Below are positions 19,580-29,437 of a stretch of DNA of 64,000 nucleotides, piece by piece. The stretch spans positions 384,337 through 448,336 of the forward strand of contig QOQU01000001.1 of assembly GCA_003327455.1 (NCBI GenBank). Reading direction: 5' to 3'. The notes beneath the pieces are model-generated. The model was given only the letters and a program-made list of their open reading frames with translations. It ran no database searches and was not told the DNA's origin. Within the stretch, counting starts at the first letter, position 1. Each line of letters begins with the position of its first letter. Source of the DNA: Anaerolineae bacterium (lineage in GTDB: Bacteria; Chloroflexota; Anaerolineae; Anaerolineales; UBA4823). Position numbers and translations under genes: made by a program.

Positions 19580-21165
19580 TTGCCTGGCACTCCATAACAG
19601 GTTTTCCATAAGTCTTGATAGGCGCTGACTTCAGCTTCCCAACGGGCGTCGCTCCAGCCGAGCTCTTCCTGCACCGTCTCTCGAATGCGGGGCATCAGGT
19701 CGCGGCCTCCCTGCGGCAGCAATAAACCCAGGCGCACGCGGCGCAAGAGTAAGTCATCCAGGTGAAAAACGGCTTCGCAGCGCGCCGCCCAGCGCAACTC
19801 TGCCCAAAGCGCGGGGGTATCGGCAATCGGCTCAAGTTCGCCCTCTCTGGCGATCTTCAACAGCCCGGCAGCGCGCGTCCCATATCTGCCCACCAGCCGC
19901 AAACGGCTGGCTGGCGGCAGGTTTTGTTCGGCGAGGACAGACAGACCCGCCTCATCGAGCACCCGTTGGCGAGCGTGATAGGTTTGCGAAGAGCCCAGGA
20001 GAGCAGCGACCGCCCGCAGAGCATCGTGTGCCATCAGGCGAAAGGTGGTCAACTTCCCGCCGCTCACCGTGAGCAGGCCGTTCTCCAGCCACAAGACATG
20101 CTCGCGCGATTCTTTCGAGGGGTCGGCTTTGCCCGTATCCACCACGGCGCGCACACCGGCAAAGGTTGCCTGGATGTCTTTCACACTTAATTCCAGAACG
20201 GGAAAGACCTCCTGTAATGCCGAGAGTAAATAATCCACCTCTTGTGGACTGATTTTTGCGTCTACGTGCAGGGTTTCCTGATGGTCAACATCGGTGGTGC
20301 CAAACAGGGTCACCCCCTCCCACGGCAGAGCAAAGACCGGGCGACGGTCACGGGGGTGCAGAAAGGTTACGGCGCGCTGAATCGGTAGACGCTGGCGAGG
20401 CAGGATCAAATGACTCCCCCGCAGTCTGCGCAGACGGGGTTGAGCGCCGATTTTCGCCCGCAACTCATCCGCCCAGGCGCCGCTGGCGTTGATGACCACT
20501 TTGGCTTGAATTTCTGCCGTGCGCCCTTGCTGCTGAGGAGCTTCATCCCGAATGGCGACACCGCACACCCGACCATTCTGGTGGCGCAAGAATTCGATTG
20601 CCCGACAATAATTCAAGGCGCAACCGCCTTCCTCACAGGCTTCTTGCAGCAGGCGCAAGACCAGGCGAGCATCATCGGTTTGGGCGTCAAAATAGCGGTA
20701 GCCGCCGATCAATCCCTCGCTTTTCAGATAAGGACTGAGTTCCAGAATGTCATAGGCATCGTAGTAGCGGTGATTCCAGCGCATGGCGAGCAAATCATAC
20801 AGCGCCAGCCCCATCCCAAACAACCACGGCGGAAAGCGATCGCGCTGATAGTGCACAAACAAAAAGCCAAGCTGGGTGATCAAACCGCGTCCCTCCTGTA
20901 ACAGGCGTTCGCGCTCGCGCACGGAGGTCAGGGTCATCTTCAATTGAGCGTTTTTCAAATAGCGAAAGCCGCCATGCACCAGCTTGGAGGAGCGGCTGGA
21001 GGTGCCGGCTGCAAAATCATCTGCCTCAATCAGCAGGGCGCGCAAGCCCACCCGTGTGGCTTCGCGCAAGATGCCGGCCCCGGTGATGCCACCGCCGATG
21101 ATGATCAAATCCCAGGGCTGGCTCAATTGCTGCCAGAGTTGCTCTCGGTTTTGGGGATGCCTCAT
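19576..21165 (-). CDS. glpD: FAD-dependent glycerol-3-phosphate dehydrogenase
   Basis: Oxidises sn-glycerol-3-phosphate to dihydroxyacetone phosphate and passes electrons to the quinone pool from the membrane surface. The 529 residues start with the FAD Rossmann motif [20 protein letters not shown], then [20 protein letters not shown] second family signature is LFGTTDVDH, and the C-terminal cap domain is present. The ATG at 21165 has GGAG eight bases upstream; a TTG at 21186 would add seven residues. It is coupled to the kinase by overlap and follows the AGPS-like gene by about 60 bases. Confidence 0.92.
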
Positions 21166-21226
21166 GCGCTTGCTCCGTTTCCTCAACCCAATCTCACCAG
21201 GCGAATGAGCAGAAAGCCAATGAAAT

Positions 21227-22825
21227 TCATTCCTGGCTCCAAAGCTTGCCCGGATTCAGGATGCCTTGCGGATCCAATGCCCGACCAACGGCACGCAGGA
21301 CCTCGATCCCCAGGGCGCCTTTTTCGTTTTGCAGATAGGGAAGATGATCCAGCCCCACTCCGTGTTGATGGCTGATGGTGCCGCCCCAGGCAAGGATTGC
21401 CTGACTGGCAGCCGCTTTGAGGGTTTGCCAGCGCGCCAGGTCATGATCGGGGTCGCCGCTGCGCCGAAACAGGTAGGTGGCGTAGAGGCTGGCGCCGTCC
21501 CGATAGACATGCGAGAGGTGAATAAACGCCAGCACCCGCTCATTCTCTGCCTGTAATCCGCTCCTCAAGGCATCCAGGATCGCCCGGGCAGCGGCTTCGA
21601 CCTTCGACCACGGCACGGCTGTTTCCAGTGTATCGGTGGCATACCCAAGTTCCCATAAGGTATTGCGCAGGTACGGCGTGAGAAAGCGGCTTTTTTGCCA
21701 GGTCTTGCCGATCGTTGCGCCGGTGAACAAGCCGCCCCATTCGCGGCAGAGGGCGAGAGCCTGGCGGGTGAGCAGTTTCACATTGCTGCGGCTGCCGCTC
21801 ACGCCCAAGATGAGCAAACAGCGCTCGGCAGGATACCCCAACCAGCGCAAGCCACGCTCAAGCCAGGGCAACAGGCGATCCTTGCCCGAGAGGGCCAGGG
21901 TGCTTTGGGTTTCGACAGCATCGCTCAAACGCAGCATCGATAGCCCAACCCCTGCCTGCACCAGGCTACGGACTGCTCCAATGCCGGCTTGCCAGTGCGG
22001 GAAAAACACGCCATAAAAGGCTTCCGCCTCGGGTAGGGGGCGGACACGCACGATGGCGCGCGTGAGTATACCCAACCGCCCTTCGCTGCCCAGGACCAGA
22101 TGGCGCAGGTCTGGTCCGGCCGCGCTGGCTGGCAAGGGGAGGATGTCCAGAGAGCCCTGCGGTGTTTCCAGGTGACCGCCGGCAAACAGGTTTTCAATCC
22201 GCCCGTAGTACAGGGATTGCTGACCGCTGGAGCGGGTGGCGATCCACCCACCCAGGCTGGAAAGCTCGAAGGATTGAGGAAAATGCCCGAGCGTAAATCC
22301 CTGCGCGTTCAATTGAGCTTCCAGGTCAGGTCCCTTCACGCCAGCGCCGAACTCAGCCAGATGACTGAGCGGATCGAAGTGCAGCAGGCTGTTCAGGCGT
22401 GAAAGGTCAACCGTCAAGACGGGGGCACCCGCAGGGAGTGGATTGATATGTCCAACCACGCTCGTTCCACCGCCGTAAGGAATTAACGTTGCGCCAACCT
22501 GATGGGCAAAAATCAACAACTGGCGCACGTTGTCCTCCGAAGCGGGAGTTGCCACGCCATCGGGATATGCCGCAATACGCCCGCTACGCAGGGCGATCCA
22601 ATCCGGCAGGCTTTGGCCGCGGGCGTGCAGCAGGCGCTCCAACGGCTGATCGGAGACCAAGGGGTGGTGCGGCAGGCGGCTGGCAGGCAAGCTGGCAAGC
22701 GCAGCCTCCAACGAAACATCTGCGATAGTAGCGCCCTCCCCTAATTGCTCCCGCAGATACCGCCGCGCAGTCTCTCCCAGAGGATAATGGACCGATTCGT
22801 CTCCCCAGCCATTCCAACGGCGCAT
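21227..22825 (-). CDS. FAD-binding oxidase, alkylglycerone-phosphate synthase-like
   Basis: A 532-residue vanillyl-alcohol-oxidase-fold flavoprotein. The FAD-binding region has TLIPYGGGTSVVGHINP and FELSSLGGWIATRSSGQQS. The C-terminal active-site loop is ISHQHGVGLDHLPYL, where eukaryotic alkylglycerone-phosphate synthase has HHHGVG; the Gln in place of the middle His is visible. Eukaryotic relatives exchange the acyl chain of acyl-DHAP for a fatty alcohol in ether-lipid synthesis. Bacterial relatives in operons with GlpD and an FGGY kinase have no settled function. The ATG has AAGGAG upstream. It is the first gene of the operon. Confidence 0.85.
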   Translation of the reverse strand: MRRWNGWGDESVHYPLGETARRYLREQLGEGATIADVSLEAALASLPASRLPHHPLVSDQPLERLLHARGQSLPDWIALRSGRIAAYPDGVATPASEDNVRQLLIFAHQVGATLIPYGGGTSVVGHINPLPAGAPVLTVDLSRLNSLLHFDPLSHLAEFGAGVKGPDLEAQLNAQGFTLGHFPQSFELSSLGGWIATRSSGQQSLYYGRIENLFAGGHLETPQGSLDILPLPASAAGPDLRHLVLGSEGRLGILTRAIVRVRPLPEAEAFYGVFFPHWQAGIGAVRSLVQAGVGLSMLRLSDAVETQSTLALSGKDRLLPWLERGLRWLGYPAERCLLILGVSGSRSNVKLLTRQALALCREWGGLFTGATIGKTWQKSRFLTPYLRNTLWELGYATDTLETAVPWSKVEAAARAILDALRSGLQAENERVLAFIHLSHVYRDGASLYATYLFRRSGDPDHDLARWQTLKAAASQAILAWGGTISHQHGVGLDHLPYLQNEKGALGIEVLRAVGRALDPQGILNPGKLWSQE

Positions 22826-22856
22826 ACGCTCTCCTTTTTGCCTGGAGAAATTCCTG

Positions 22857-22880
22857 AAAAAAGCCGCTCGAGACCAGGCT
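22857..22880 (-). terminator. possible terminator after the lycopene cyclase gene
   Basis: Read on the minus strand, AGCCTGGTCTCGAGCGGC is followed by a run of six T. The pairing (GCC with GGC) is short, so this is a weak candidate. Its place, about 50 bases after the cyclase stop and before the AGPS-like gene, is right for a transcript end. Confidence 0.35.
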
Positions 22881-22930
22881 TATAGATAGTTTAACCGATT
22901 TTTACGAAACACAATGCTCCAGGCATCTCT

Positions 22931-23722
22931 CTAAGGGAAGCCCCGAAAGCGCCTTGCTTTCCAGGCAAAGAAGCGTTCCCGACACAGGTTGGATAGCATC
23001 AAAGTCATGCCGAAGATGATCAGGACATTGGTGATGAAAAAGAAAACCACCTCTTCAAGAGGCAGGATGCCAAAGAAGAGCACCCCGGTTGTATGCAGTT
23101 TGGAGATTGACCAGGTGGTGGCGCGCAGGGCGACGATGTCCATCAGCGATAGATAGGCGCCCGGGATCAGGATGCCCAGGCCAACCAGACGGCGATAGTG
23201 CCAGAGGATATCTGCGCCGATCAGAAATTGAGGAAAGATTGCCGGCAGTGCCCAAAAGAGAATGATGCTCAGGTAGGTCCAGCGCAGTTGATCGAAAAAG
23301 AGCAGATAGGCACTGACGATCCATCCTATAAAGAGCGCCGCAAAAGCAATCCACCGTCCCCTGACAGACGGTTTGAAAGCAGGCGGTTCGGGGAGCCGGC
23401 GCGCCAGAAACCACCACCACAACCCTGCCAGAAACGTCTCCAGCACAAAGAAGAGATATTCCTCCAGGGGGACATAGCCCAGCACAATCCCGCTCACCAG
23501 AGCTGGGTTGTACGTCCACACGCCGCTTGCCACCAGGTAGTTATCCCAGGGGGTGGTATAAACCACCGCCAGGGCAATATGCAGGGCGATAATGCCCCAC
23601 ACCATTCGCCCGTTTTGAAAATGTTGCATCGGCGGCTTGCGCCGTTCATCGCGTAAGACGATGAAGAGCATAACCAGAATGGGCAAGACCAGAAAGCGCA
23701 ACAAAAAGCCAAAATAGGTCAT
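22931..23722 (-). CDS. lycopene cyclase, fused CrtYc-CrtYd type
   Basis: A 263-residue membrane protein with about seven hydrophobic segments, matching two tandem lycopene cyclase domains. The paired motifs GYVPLEEYLFFVLETFLAG and GILPLEEVVFFFITNVLII, one per domain, are the family signature (PLEE followed by a hydrophobic helix). It would close the ends of lycopene to make gamma- or beta-carotene rings in the membrane. The ATG at 23722 has GAGG seven bases upstream; a TTG two codons earlier is the alternative. It follows crtI by 31 bases. Confidence 0.9.
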   Translation of the reverse strand: MTYFGFLLRFLVLPILVMLFIVLRDERRKPPMQHFQNGRMVWGIIALHIALAVVYTTPWDNYLVASGVWTYNPALVSGIVLGYVPLEEYLFFVLETFLAGLWWWFLARRLPEPPAFKPSVRGRWIAFAALFIGWIVSAYLLFFDQLRWTYLSIILFWALPAIFPQFLIGADILWHYRRLVGLGILIPGAYLSLMDIVALRATTWSISKLHTTGVLFFGILPLEEVVFFFITNVLIIFGMTLMLSNLCRERFFAWKARRFRGFP

Positions 23723-23753
23723 GGACAATCCTCGTTTGAGATGGCGGTATCCC

Positions 23754-25244
23754 TCACCGGGTTCCTGCTTCTTCCAGGATCAGGCGGGCAGCGCGCATGC
23801 CGGAGAGGGTCGCCAGAGGCACGCCGCCGCCGGGGTGAACACTGCCGCCGGCAAAATATAAACCGCCCAATGGGGAACGATTGCCAGGGCGCCGGAAGGG
23901 GGCAAAGCGGTGGTTGAAAGAAATGCCATACAACGCGCCTCGCCAGGCACCCGTGAGGCGTTGCAAGTCCTGGGGGGTGATCACTGTCTGATAGCGGATT
24001 TTGGCGCGCAGATCGAAGCCCCATTCGGCAAGCCGCCCCAGCAGATGCTCGACGTAAGCCAGCGCTTCTTCGTCCTGCTGCCCGCCGGGCTGCGCCTCCA
24101 AAGGTGGGGCATTGACCAGGACAAACCAGTTTTCGCAGCCGGCGGGGGCGTGATCGCCATCGGTCTTACCCGTGATCGCCACATAAATCGTCGGATCCTG
24201 CGGCAGGCGACCTTCGCCGAAAATCTGCTCGAATTCGCGGCGGTAATCCTTTGAGAAAAAGATGTTGTGATGGGCAAGCGCTGGATGAGTGCCTTCTACC
24301 CCCAGTAGCAGGATGAAAGCCGAGCAGGAGGTTGCCTGACGGCTCAGTTGGCGAAAGTGCTTTTGGGCAGCCGGAGAATCGATCAGGGAATAGGTGGTGG
24401 TGACATCGATATTGGAGATGGCGAGGCGGGTGGGCAGGCTCTCTCCGTTTTCCAGCTCCACCCCGACCAGACGATCGTCTTGCACGCGCAGGCGCTTGAC
24501 CCGCGCCTGCGTGTGAATTTCAACCCCCAATTGGGTGGCAAGGCGTTCGTAGGCCCGCCCCAACTGGTACACGCCTCCCTGGGGATACCAGACCCCCTGG
24601 GCTAATTCGACATGCGCGATCGAACTCAGGGTTGCCGGGGCCAGGTAGGGGCTGGCGCCGACATAGGTGGCAAAGCGCCCCAGCAACTGGCGCAGGTGAG
24701 GATGGCGCACAGCCCGCTCAATCCGTCTTTGCAAGGTGCTGATAACATCAACCGAGAGGGCGTCTTTCAGCGAGACTCTTCGCAAGCTGGAGAGCGTGGG
24801 TGGCGGCCCGAAGATGAAAACCGGGCTGACAATGCGGTATACGCGCGCCGCTTCGGCGAGAAACCCCAGATACCCCTCCACATCCCGCGCTTCGAGGGCG
24901 GCAATTTGCTCCAGCGTTCGGGAAAGATCACGACACAGATCCAACTGCCTGCCATCCCAGAAGAAATAGCGCGTGAGCGGATCGATCGGCAAGAGGGTGA
25001 CAAAATCTTCCAGCCGCTGCCCGGCTGCAGAAAAGAGCGCTTCATAGACGTTCCGCATCGTAATTACCGAAGGGCCGCAGTCCCAGCGGAAGCCATTGGC
25101 GCGCTGTTCGCTCATCTTGCCGCCGACCTGTTCATTTTGCTCCAGCAAGACAACGCGGCGCCCGGCGCTTCCCAGAGAGATGGCGGCGGCTAAACCGCCC
25201 ACACCGCCACCCAGGATCGTTACAGGCTGCGTGGAATCCGTCAT
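23754..25244 (-). CDS. crtI: phytoene desaturase family protein
   Basis: An FAD-dependent desaturase/isomerase that would convert colourless phytoene to lycopene in the membrane. The 496 residues open with the dinucleotide fold ILGGGVGGLAAAISLGSAG and EQNEQVGGKM. They close with the CrtI signature GLYFAGGSVHPGGGVPLATL. It lies directly before the lycopene cyclase gene and is divergent from the CruF-like gene. Phytoene synthase (crtB) is not in the window, so the pathway must be completed elsewhere. Confidence 0.92.
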   Translation of the reverse strand: MTDSTQPVTILGGGVGGLAAAISLGSAGRRVVLLEQNEQVGGKMSEQRANGFRWDCGPSVITMRNVYEALFSAAGQRLEDFVTLLPIDPLTRYFFWDGRQLDLCRDLSRTLEQIAALEARDVEGYLGFLAEAARVYRIVSPVFIFGPPPTLSSLRRVSLKDALSVDVISTLQRRIERAVRHPHLRQLLGRFATYVGASPYLAPATLSSIAHVELAQGVWYPQGGVYQLGRAYERLATQLGVEIHTQARVKRLRVQDDRLVGVELENGESLPTRLAISNIDVTTTYSLIDSPAAQKHFRQLSRQATSCSAFILLLGVEGTHPALAHHNIFFSKDYRREFEQIFGEGRLPQDPTIYVAITGKTDGDHAPAGCENWFVLVNAPPLEAQPGGQQDEEALAYVEHLLGRLAEWGFDLRAKIRYQTVITPQDLQRLTGAWRGALYGISFNHRFAPFRRPGNRSPLGGLYFAGGSVHPGGGVPLATLSGMRAARLILEEAGTR

Positions 25245-25309
25245 AACAGGGTAAGTTTACCCTGAATCTGGCGGGGAGAGGCAATTTTTAAGATAAAATC
25301 CGGGTCGGT

Positions 25310-26107
25310 ATGGCGAAGACGAACTGCAACCCATTTCCCTTACCGGTGATTGTCTTTCTCATCCTCTGGATTCTGACCATGATCGCTTTGCCGATTGTTG
25401 GCTGGACTCTGGGCGAAGCCGCTCTGCGCCAGGGGATGTCGCTGGGGGTGTTGATGCAATTTGCGGCGGTCAGCGCAGCCTTGCTGGCACAATGGGGCTG
25501 GCGGCGTACTTTACGCGTTTTCTTCCTGGTCATGGGGGTGGCTTTCCTTGCCGAGTGGGTGGGTTCGAGCAGCGGCTTCCCTTTTGGGAAATATCATTAC
25601 ACGCCCTTGCTGCAACCCCAACTGGCTGGCGTGCCGCTCTTAATTCCGCTGGCGTGGATGATGATGTTGCCGCCCGCCTGGGCGGTTGCCCAAACCATCC
25701 TGGGCGAGAGGGTGAACTCAGGCAAATGGCAGACAACGCTGCTTGCCGCGCTCGCCTTTACCGCCTGGGATCTCTTCCTTGACCCTCAGATGACCGCCTG
25801 GGGCTTTTGGGTTTGGGAACAGCCCGGCGCTTATTTTGGCATCCCGCTGGTCAATTTTGGCGGCTGGATTCTGGTCTCGGCGTTGATCACTGCCCTGGTC
25901 AAGCCGTCCGAGCTGCCCCGCCAGCCGCTCCTGCTCATCTATGCCGTTACCTGGCTCTTGCAAAGCATTGGGCTGGGCATTTTCTGGTCGCAACCCGCTC
26001 CTGCCCTGGTCGGCTTTGTGGTCATGGGGTTGTTTGTCGCCCTGGCGTTCAAAGCCTGGCGCACAACGGCGCAGGCAGAAAAAACGCTCGCGGCCGGACG
26101 GGGTTGA
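25310..26107 (+). CDS. CruF-like carotenoid 1',2'-hydratase family protein
   Basis: A 265-residue polytopic membrane protein with about seven segments. The family (carotenoid biosynthesis protein, DUF422) is recognised by LAEWVGSSSGFPFGKYHYT, VPLLIPLAWMMMLPPAW, TAWDLFLDPQM and YFGIPLVNFGGW. Members hydrate the psi-end of gamma-carotene (CruF) or related C50 carotenoids to give a tertiary alcohol. It is divergent from crtI, with a 65-base gap between the starts. With CruC-like glycosyltransferase downstream, it suggests a hydroxylated, glycosylated monocyclic carotenoid. Confidence 0.87.
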   Translation: MAKTNCNPFPLPVIVFLILWILTMIALPIVGWTLGEAALRQGMSLGVLMQFAAVSAALLAQWGWRRTLRVFFLVMGVAFLAEWVGSSSGFPFGKYHYTPLLQPQLAGVPLLIPLAWMMMLPPAWAVAQTILGERVNSGKWQTTLLAALAFTAWDLFLDPQMTAWGFWVWEQPGAYFGIPLVNFGGWILVSALITALVKPSELPRQPLLLIYAVTWLLQSIGLGIFWSQPAPALVGFVVMGLFVALAFKAWRTTAQAEKTLAAGRG

Positions 26108-26143
26108 GCGGACTGACATTTTGCTGAAAGGAGTCCTTCTTCG

Positions 26144-26737
26144 GTGCTAGAAACCTTCCTGTGGGTGCTGATTTCCTTCCTGAGCGGCTCGCTGCCGTTT
26201 GCCGTCTGGCTGGGGCGATTGAAGGGGAAAGATGTCCGCCAGGTGGGCGATCGCAACCCCGGCGCCATCAACGCCTTTCGGGCAGGATGGAAATGGATCG
26301 GGCTGGCTGTCTTGCTCCTGGATGTCTCCAAAGCCGCTGCCCCCATCGGGCTGGCTTATTACGAGTTTGGGTGGCGCGGCGCTCGCCTGGTGCCGATTGC
26401 CCTCGCCCCGATGCTGGGACATGCCTATTCGCCGTTTCTGGGCTTGCGCGGCGGCAAGGCGATCGCCACCGCGCTCGGGGTGTGGATTGGCCTGACCCTC
26501 TGGCGGGTGCCGCTGGTCGCTCTGCCGACTTTGACCATCGTTTACCTCTGGCTGCGCAACTCCGGCTGGGCGCTGCTCATCACGCTTGCGACGATCGGCA
26601 TTTACCTTTTACTCTTCAATCCCGATCCGATCTTGCTGATCGTCCTGCTCCTGCAAAGCGCCCTCCTGCTCTGGAAACATCGCCAGGACCTGCGTCAACC
26701 TCCCTGGCACAAGCCGTCTGGCGTGGCGCCAGCCTGA
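26144..26737 (+). CDS. plsY: glycerol-3-phosphate acyltransferase PlsY
   Basis: A 197-residue polytopic membrane enzyme that transfers the acyl group of acyl-phosphate to glycerol-3-phosphate, the first step of phospholipid synthesis. All three PlsY motifs are visible: LSGSLPFAVWLGRLKG, GDRNPGAINAFRAG and HAYSPFLGLRGGKAIA. The start is GTG with AAGGAG about eleven bases upstream. It sits between carotenoid genes, 36 bases after the CruF-like gene, so a role in acylating a carotenoid glycoside cannot be excluded; ordinary phospholipid synthesis is the simpler reading. Confidence 0.9.
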   Translation: MLETFLWVLISFLSGSLPFAVWLGRLKGKDVRQVGDRNPGAINAFRAGWKWIGLAVLLLDVSKAAAPIGLAYYEFGWRGARLVPIALAPMLGHAYSPFLGLRGGKAIATALGVWIGLTLWRVPLVALPTLTIVYLWLRNSGWALLITLATIGIYLLLFNPDPILLIVLLLQSALLLWKHRQDLRQPPWHKPSGVAPA

Positions 26738-26875
26738 GCTTCTGCCAATCCTCCGCGCCGATGAGCCTGTTTCGAGCCTGCTCTGCTGAATCCATTGCGC
26801 GCCCGAGGCACTTCGCAAGGGCGACGCTGGCGCTTACAACCTGCAGAGGTGCAACTGGATTGACCGACTGAGCGC

Positions 26876-27979
26876 ATGAGTGACTGGCTGATCCTTTCCT
26901 TCACTCCTCTGATCATCATTGCCGCCGTGGCGGTTCTGAATGCCTTTACCTTCCCCCGCTTGCGCCCCACGCCTCCTCCGCAAACGGCGCCTTTTGTCTC
27001 GATCCTGATTCCGATGCGCAACGAAGCCCTGCGCATCGGCGAAACGGTGCGCAGCCTGCTCGCCCAAACGTACCCTCAGTTCGAGATCATTCTGCTGGAT
27101 GACCAGTCGGAGGATGGGTCGGCGCAGGCTGCGGCGGCTGCCGCACAGGGCGACCCGCGCCTGAAAATCCTGAGCGGGGCGCCCTTACCCACAGGCTGGC
27201 TGGGGAAGAATTGGGCCTGTCATCAGGCTGCCCAACATGCCTGCGGGGAGTATCTGCTCTTCAGCGATGCCGATGTGCGCTGGCATCCGCAAGCCCTCGC
27301 GGCCCTGGTCGAGCAAGCCCGGCGCAGCAACGCCGACCTGTTGACCTGCTGGCCGACCCAGCAAACCGTCACCTGGGGCGAACGATTGACGGTGCCGCTG
27401 ATGGCTTTCACGATTTTAGCTTACCTGCCGGTTCTGGCTGTGCACTACCTGCCCTTTCGCGTCTTTGCGGCTGCTATGGGGCAGTGCCTGCTCTTTCGGC
27501 GAGGTGCCTACGAACAGATTGGCGGGCATCAGGCGGTGCGCGGGCGGGTGGTGGAGGATATGGCTTTTGCGTATGCCATCAAAGCCGCCGACTTGCGCCT
27601 GCGCGCCTGCGATGCCAACGGCTTGCTGCAAACGCGCATGTATGGCAGTTGGACAGAAGTCCGCAATGGGTTTGCCAAAAACATCCTGGCAGGGCACGCC
27701 AATTCGGTCTGGTTCTTGCTCTTCTCGGCCGTCTTTCACTGGTGGCTGTTCGTCGTTCCGTGGCTGCTGGCGTTGAGCCAGGCCTCCTGGGAGGCTGCCC
27801 TGTTCGGACTGCTAGGGGTGCTGACGCGCATGTTGACCGCCGTGATCAGCCGCCAGCGCGCTCGCGATGCCCTGCTTCTGCCGCTCTCGGTCGTCCTGAT
27901 GACCCTTATCGCCGCCCAATCGATCTGGGGACACTGGAAAGGGCAGAGCGTCTGGAAAGGGCGGCGCATCGCCACCTGA
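26876..27979 (+). CDS. family 2 glycosyltransferase, CruC-like
   Basis: A 367-residue membrane glycosyltransferase. An N-terminal anchor (about 5-24) leads to a GT-A fold with VSILIPMRNEALRIGETVRS, EIILLDDQSEDGS, FSDADVRW as the DxD site, and VVEDMAFAYAIKAA as the ED site. Three hydrophobic segments close the C-terminus (about 280-360). The plan is that of CruC and related carotenoid glycosyltransferases that add a sugar to the tertiary hydroxyl made by CruF. Its position two genes after the CruF-like gene supports this. Confidence 0.82.
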   Translation: MSDWLILSFTPLIIIAAVAVLNAFTFPRLRPTPPPQTAPFVSILIPMRNEALRIGETVRSLLAQTYPQFEIILLDDQSEDGSAQAAAAAAQGDPRLKILSGAPLPTGWLGKNWACHQAAQHACGEYLLFSDADVRWHPQALAALVEQARRSNADLLTCWPTQQTVTWGERLTVPLMAFTILAYLPVLAVHYLPFRVFAAAMGQCLLFRRGAYEQIGGHQAVRGRVVEDMAFAYAIKAADLRLRACDANGLLQTRMYGSWTEVRNGFAKNILAGHANSVWFLLFSAVFHWWLFVVPWLLALSQASWEAALFGLLGVLTRMLTAVISRQRARDALLLPLSVVLMTLIAAQSIWGHWKGQSVWKGRRIAT

Positions 27980-27988
27980 CGGCAGCCT

Positions 27989-29437
27989 TTAAGGCACAGA
28001 CGAGGGCGGGAGGTTGTGAATCGCTTTGGCAGCCTGCAAGCCCGATTCAAAAGCCCCTTGAATCCAGGCGTGGTAGAGTGAGGCGTGCTCGCCGGCGAAG
28101 TAGATGCGCCCTTCGGGTTTGACGATCTCGTCGTGCAAGAGGGTTTGCTGACCGGGGTCAAAGAGGGCAAAAGCGCCTCCGGCAAAGGGGTCGTCATGCC
28201 ACATATACGAAGCGCCAACCTCAAATTCTTTGAGAATCTGAGGGTGGATAGCAGCCACGTTCTCCAGGGCTTGCTCGATGCGTTCGTGCGGAGGCAGAGA
28301 ACCCCAGCGCTGGGCATCCTCCGACCAGGTGTAGCTGGCGAGCAAAATGCCGCGCCCGCTCTCCTTGCCGTAGTCGGTGTAATAGAGGTTGCGGATCGGC
28401 AAATCGGTGACCGTCCCGCCGCCGTAGATGCCCTCATCCGTTTCCCAGAAGCGCCGGCGGGTCTGGAAGAAAATTTTGGCGGAGGCATCGTAATGCAACT
28501 GGCGGATGGCGCGCTGCTTGGGGCGCGTAAAGGGTTTGAGGATTTCGATATGGCGCAAAACCGGAAACGGGATGGTCAGGATGGCGTAGTCAGCCTGGGC
28601 TTGAAATCGCCCGGCGGCGGTCTGGTAATGAAAGATCACCGCTTCGGGGGTCTGGTCAATGGCGATTACTTTTGCCCCATAGCGAATGGCCTGCCCCACG
28701 CTGGGCAGAAAGGCTTCGACCAGGCGATCCATGCCGCCGACAATCTGACACATGTTGGTATAGTACCGGCCGGCATCCTCGCGAAAGAGTTCCAGGAAGG
28801 ACGAGTTCATCATCGCTTCCTGGTTGTTCAACAAGCCGAACATCTCGATCATCCCCTCCGACCAGCCCTTCAACTCCAGGAATTCGCGCACCGAATAGGC
28901 ATCATATTCAGCGTAGATTTGCTGCCAGGCGCTCTCTCCTTCTTTTTCAATGAGCTCGATCAGAGGGCGGATGGTCTCCTCCCAGTAAGCGCCGGCGATT
29001 TTTCCCCTTTCGTGGGGGGCTGTGTCGAAGCCCATCCGTTCGGGATTGGATTCCACTTCGGAGCGCCTCCACTTGACCCCGCCGAGATAAATATACGCGT
29101 TGGGGTTATCCATGACGAAATCGCGGGTCGGCAGGTTGAATTTTTCGACATAAGCCATCGTCAGGGTATGCGAGCGAGGGATGCGCATGGCGCCGGCTTC
29201 GCCGTATAAACCGGGCGCAAAGGGTTCGCGCAGCGTATGAATGCGCCCGCCCGGTCGCTGGCGGGCTTCCAGGATTAAGACTTCGTGCCCGGCGCGGATC
29301 AACGCCTCGCCAGCCGCCAGACCGGCCAGACCCGCCCCGGCGATCAGGACGCGTTTGGGAGAGGCGTGAGGATAAAGGCTTCCCAGCCCACGTTGAGCGA
29401 TGGCAACCAGTTCTGAGATAGAAGACGTCGAGACCAT
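27989..29437 (-). CDS. flavin monoamine oxidase-family protein
   Basis: A 482-residue FAD-dependent amine oxidase. The dinucleotide fold is VLIAGAGLAGLAAGEALIRAG with LILEARQRPGGRIHTLREPF, and the C-terminal FAD-contact motif is RIYFAGEHASLYHAWIQGAF. Family members oxidise amines, L-amino acids or polyamines to aldehydes or keto acids. Substrate is unknown. It converges with the CruC-like gene, ending nine bases from it. A likely -10 box (TATAAT, minus strand) lies at 29538-29533. Confidence 0.87.
   Translation of the reverse strand: MVSTSSISELVAIAQRGLGSLYPHASPKRVLIAGAGLAGLAAGEALIRAGHEVLILEARQRPGGRIHTLREPFAPGLYGEAGAMRIPRSHTLTMAYVEKFNLPTRDFVMDNPNAYIYLGGVKWRRSEVESNPERMGFDTAPHERGKIAGAYWEETIRPLIELIEKEGESAWQQIYAEYDAYSVREFLELKGWSEGMIEMFGLLNNQEAMMNSSFLELFREDAGRYYTNMCQIVGGMDRLVEAFLPSVGQAIRYGAKVIAIDQTPEAVIFHYQTAAGRFQAQADYAILTIPFPVLRHIEILKPFTRPKQRAIRQLHYDASAKIFFQTRRRFWETDEGIYGGGTVTDLPIRNLYYTDYGKESGRGILLASYTWSEDAQRWGSLPPHERIEQALENVAAIHPQILKEFEVGASYMWHDDPFAGGAFALFDPGQQTLLHDEIVKPEGRIYFAGEHASLYHAWIQGAFESGLQAAKAIHNLPPSSVP

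Noticed and set aside
20410-20901. 163-codon plus-strand frame opposite glpD.
   Set aside because: Antisense shadow of glpD without a ribosome site or recognisable protein features.
24612-25193. 193-codon plus-strand frame opposite crtI.
   Set aside because: Antisense to the FAD-binding and central region of crtI; low-complexity charged product.
28085-29209. Long open frame (374 codons) on the plus strand opposite the amine oxidase.
   Set aside because: It is antisense to a clear flavoprotein gene and has no recognisable domain; GC-rich coding DNA leaves the opposite strand open.
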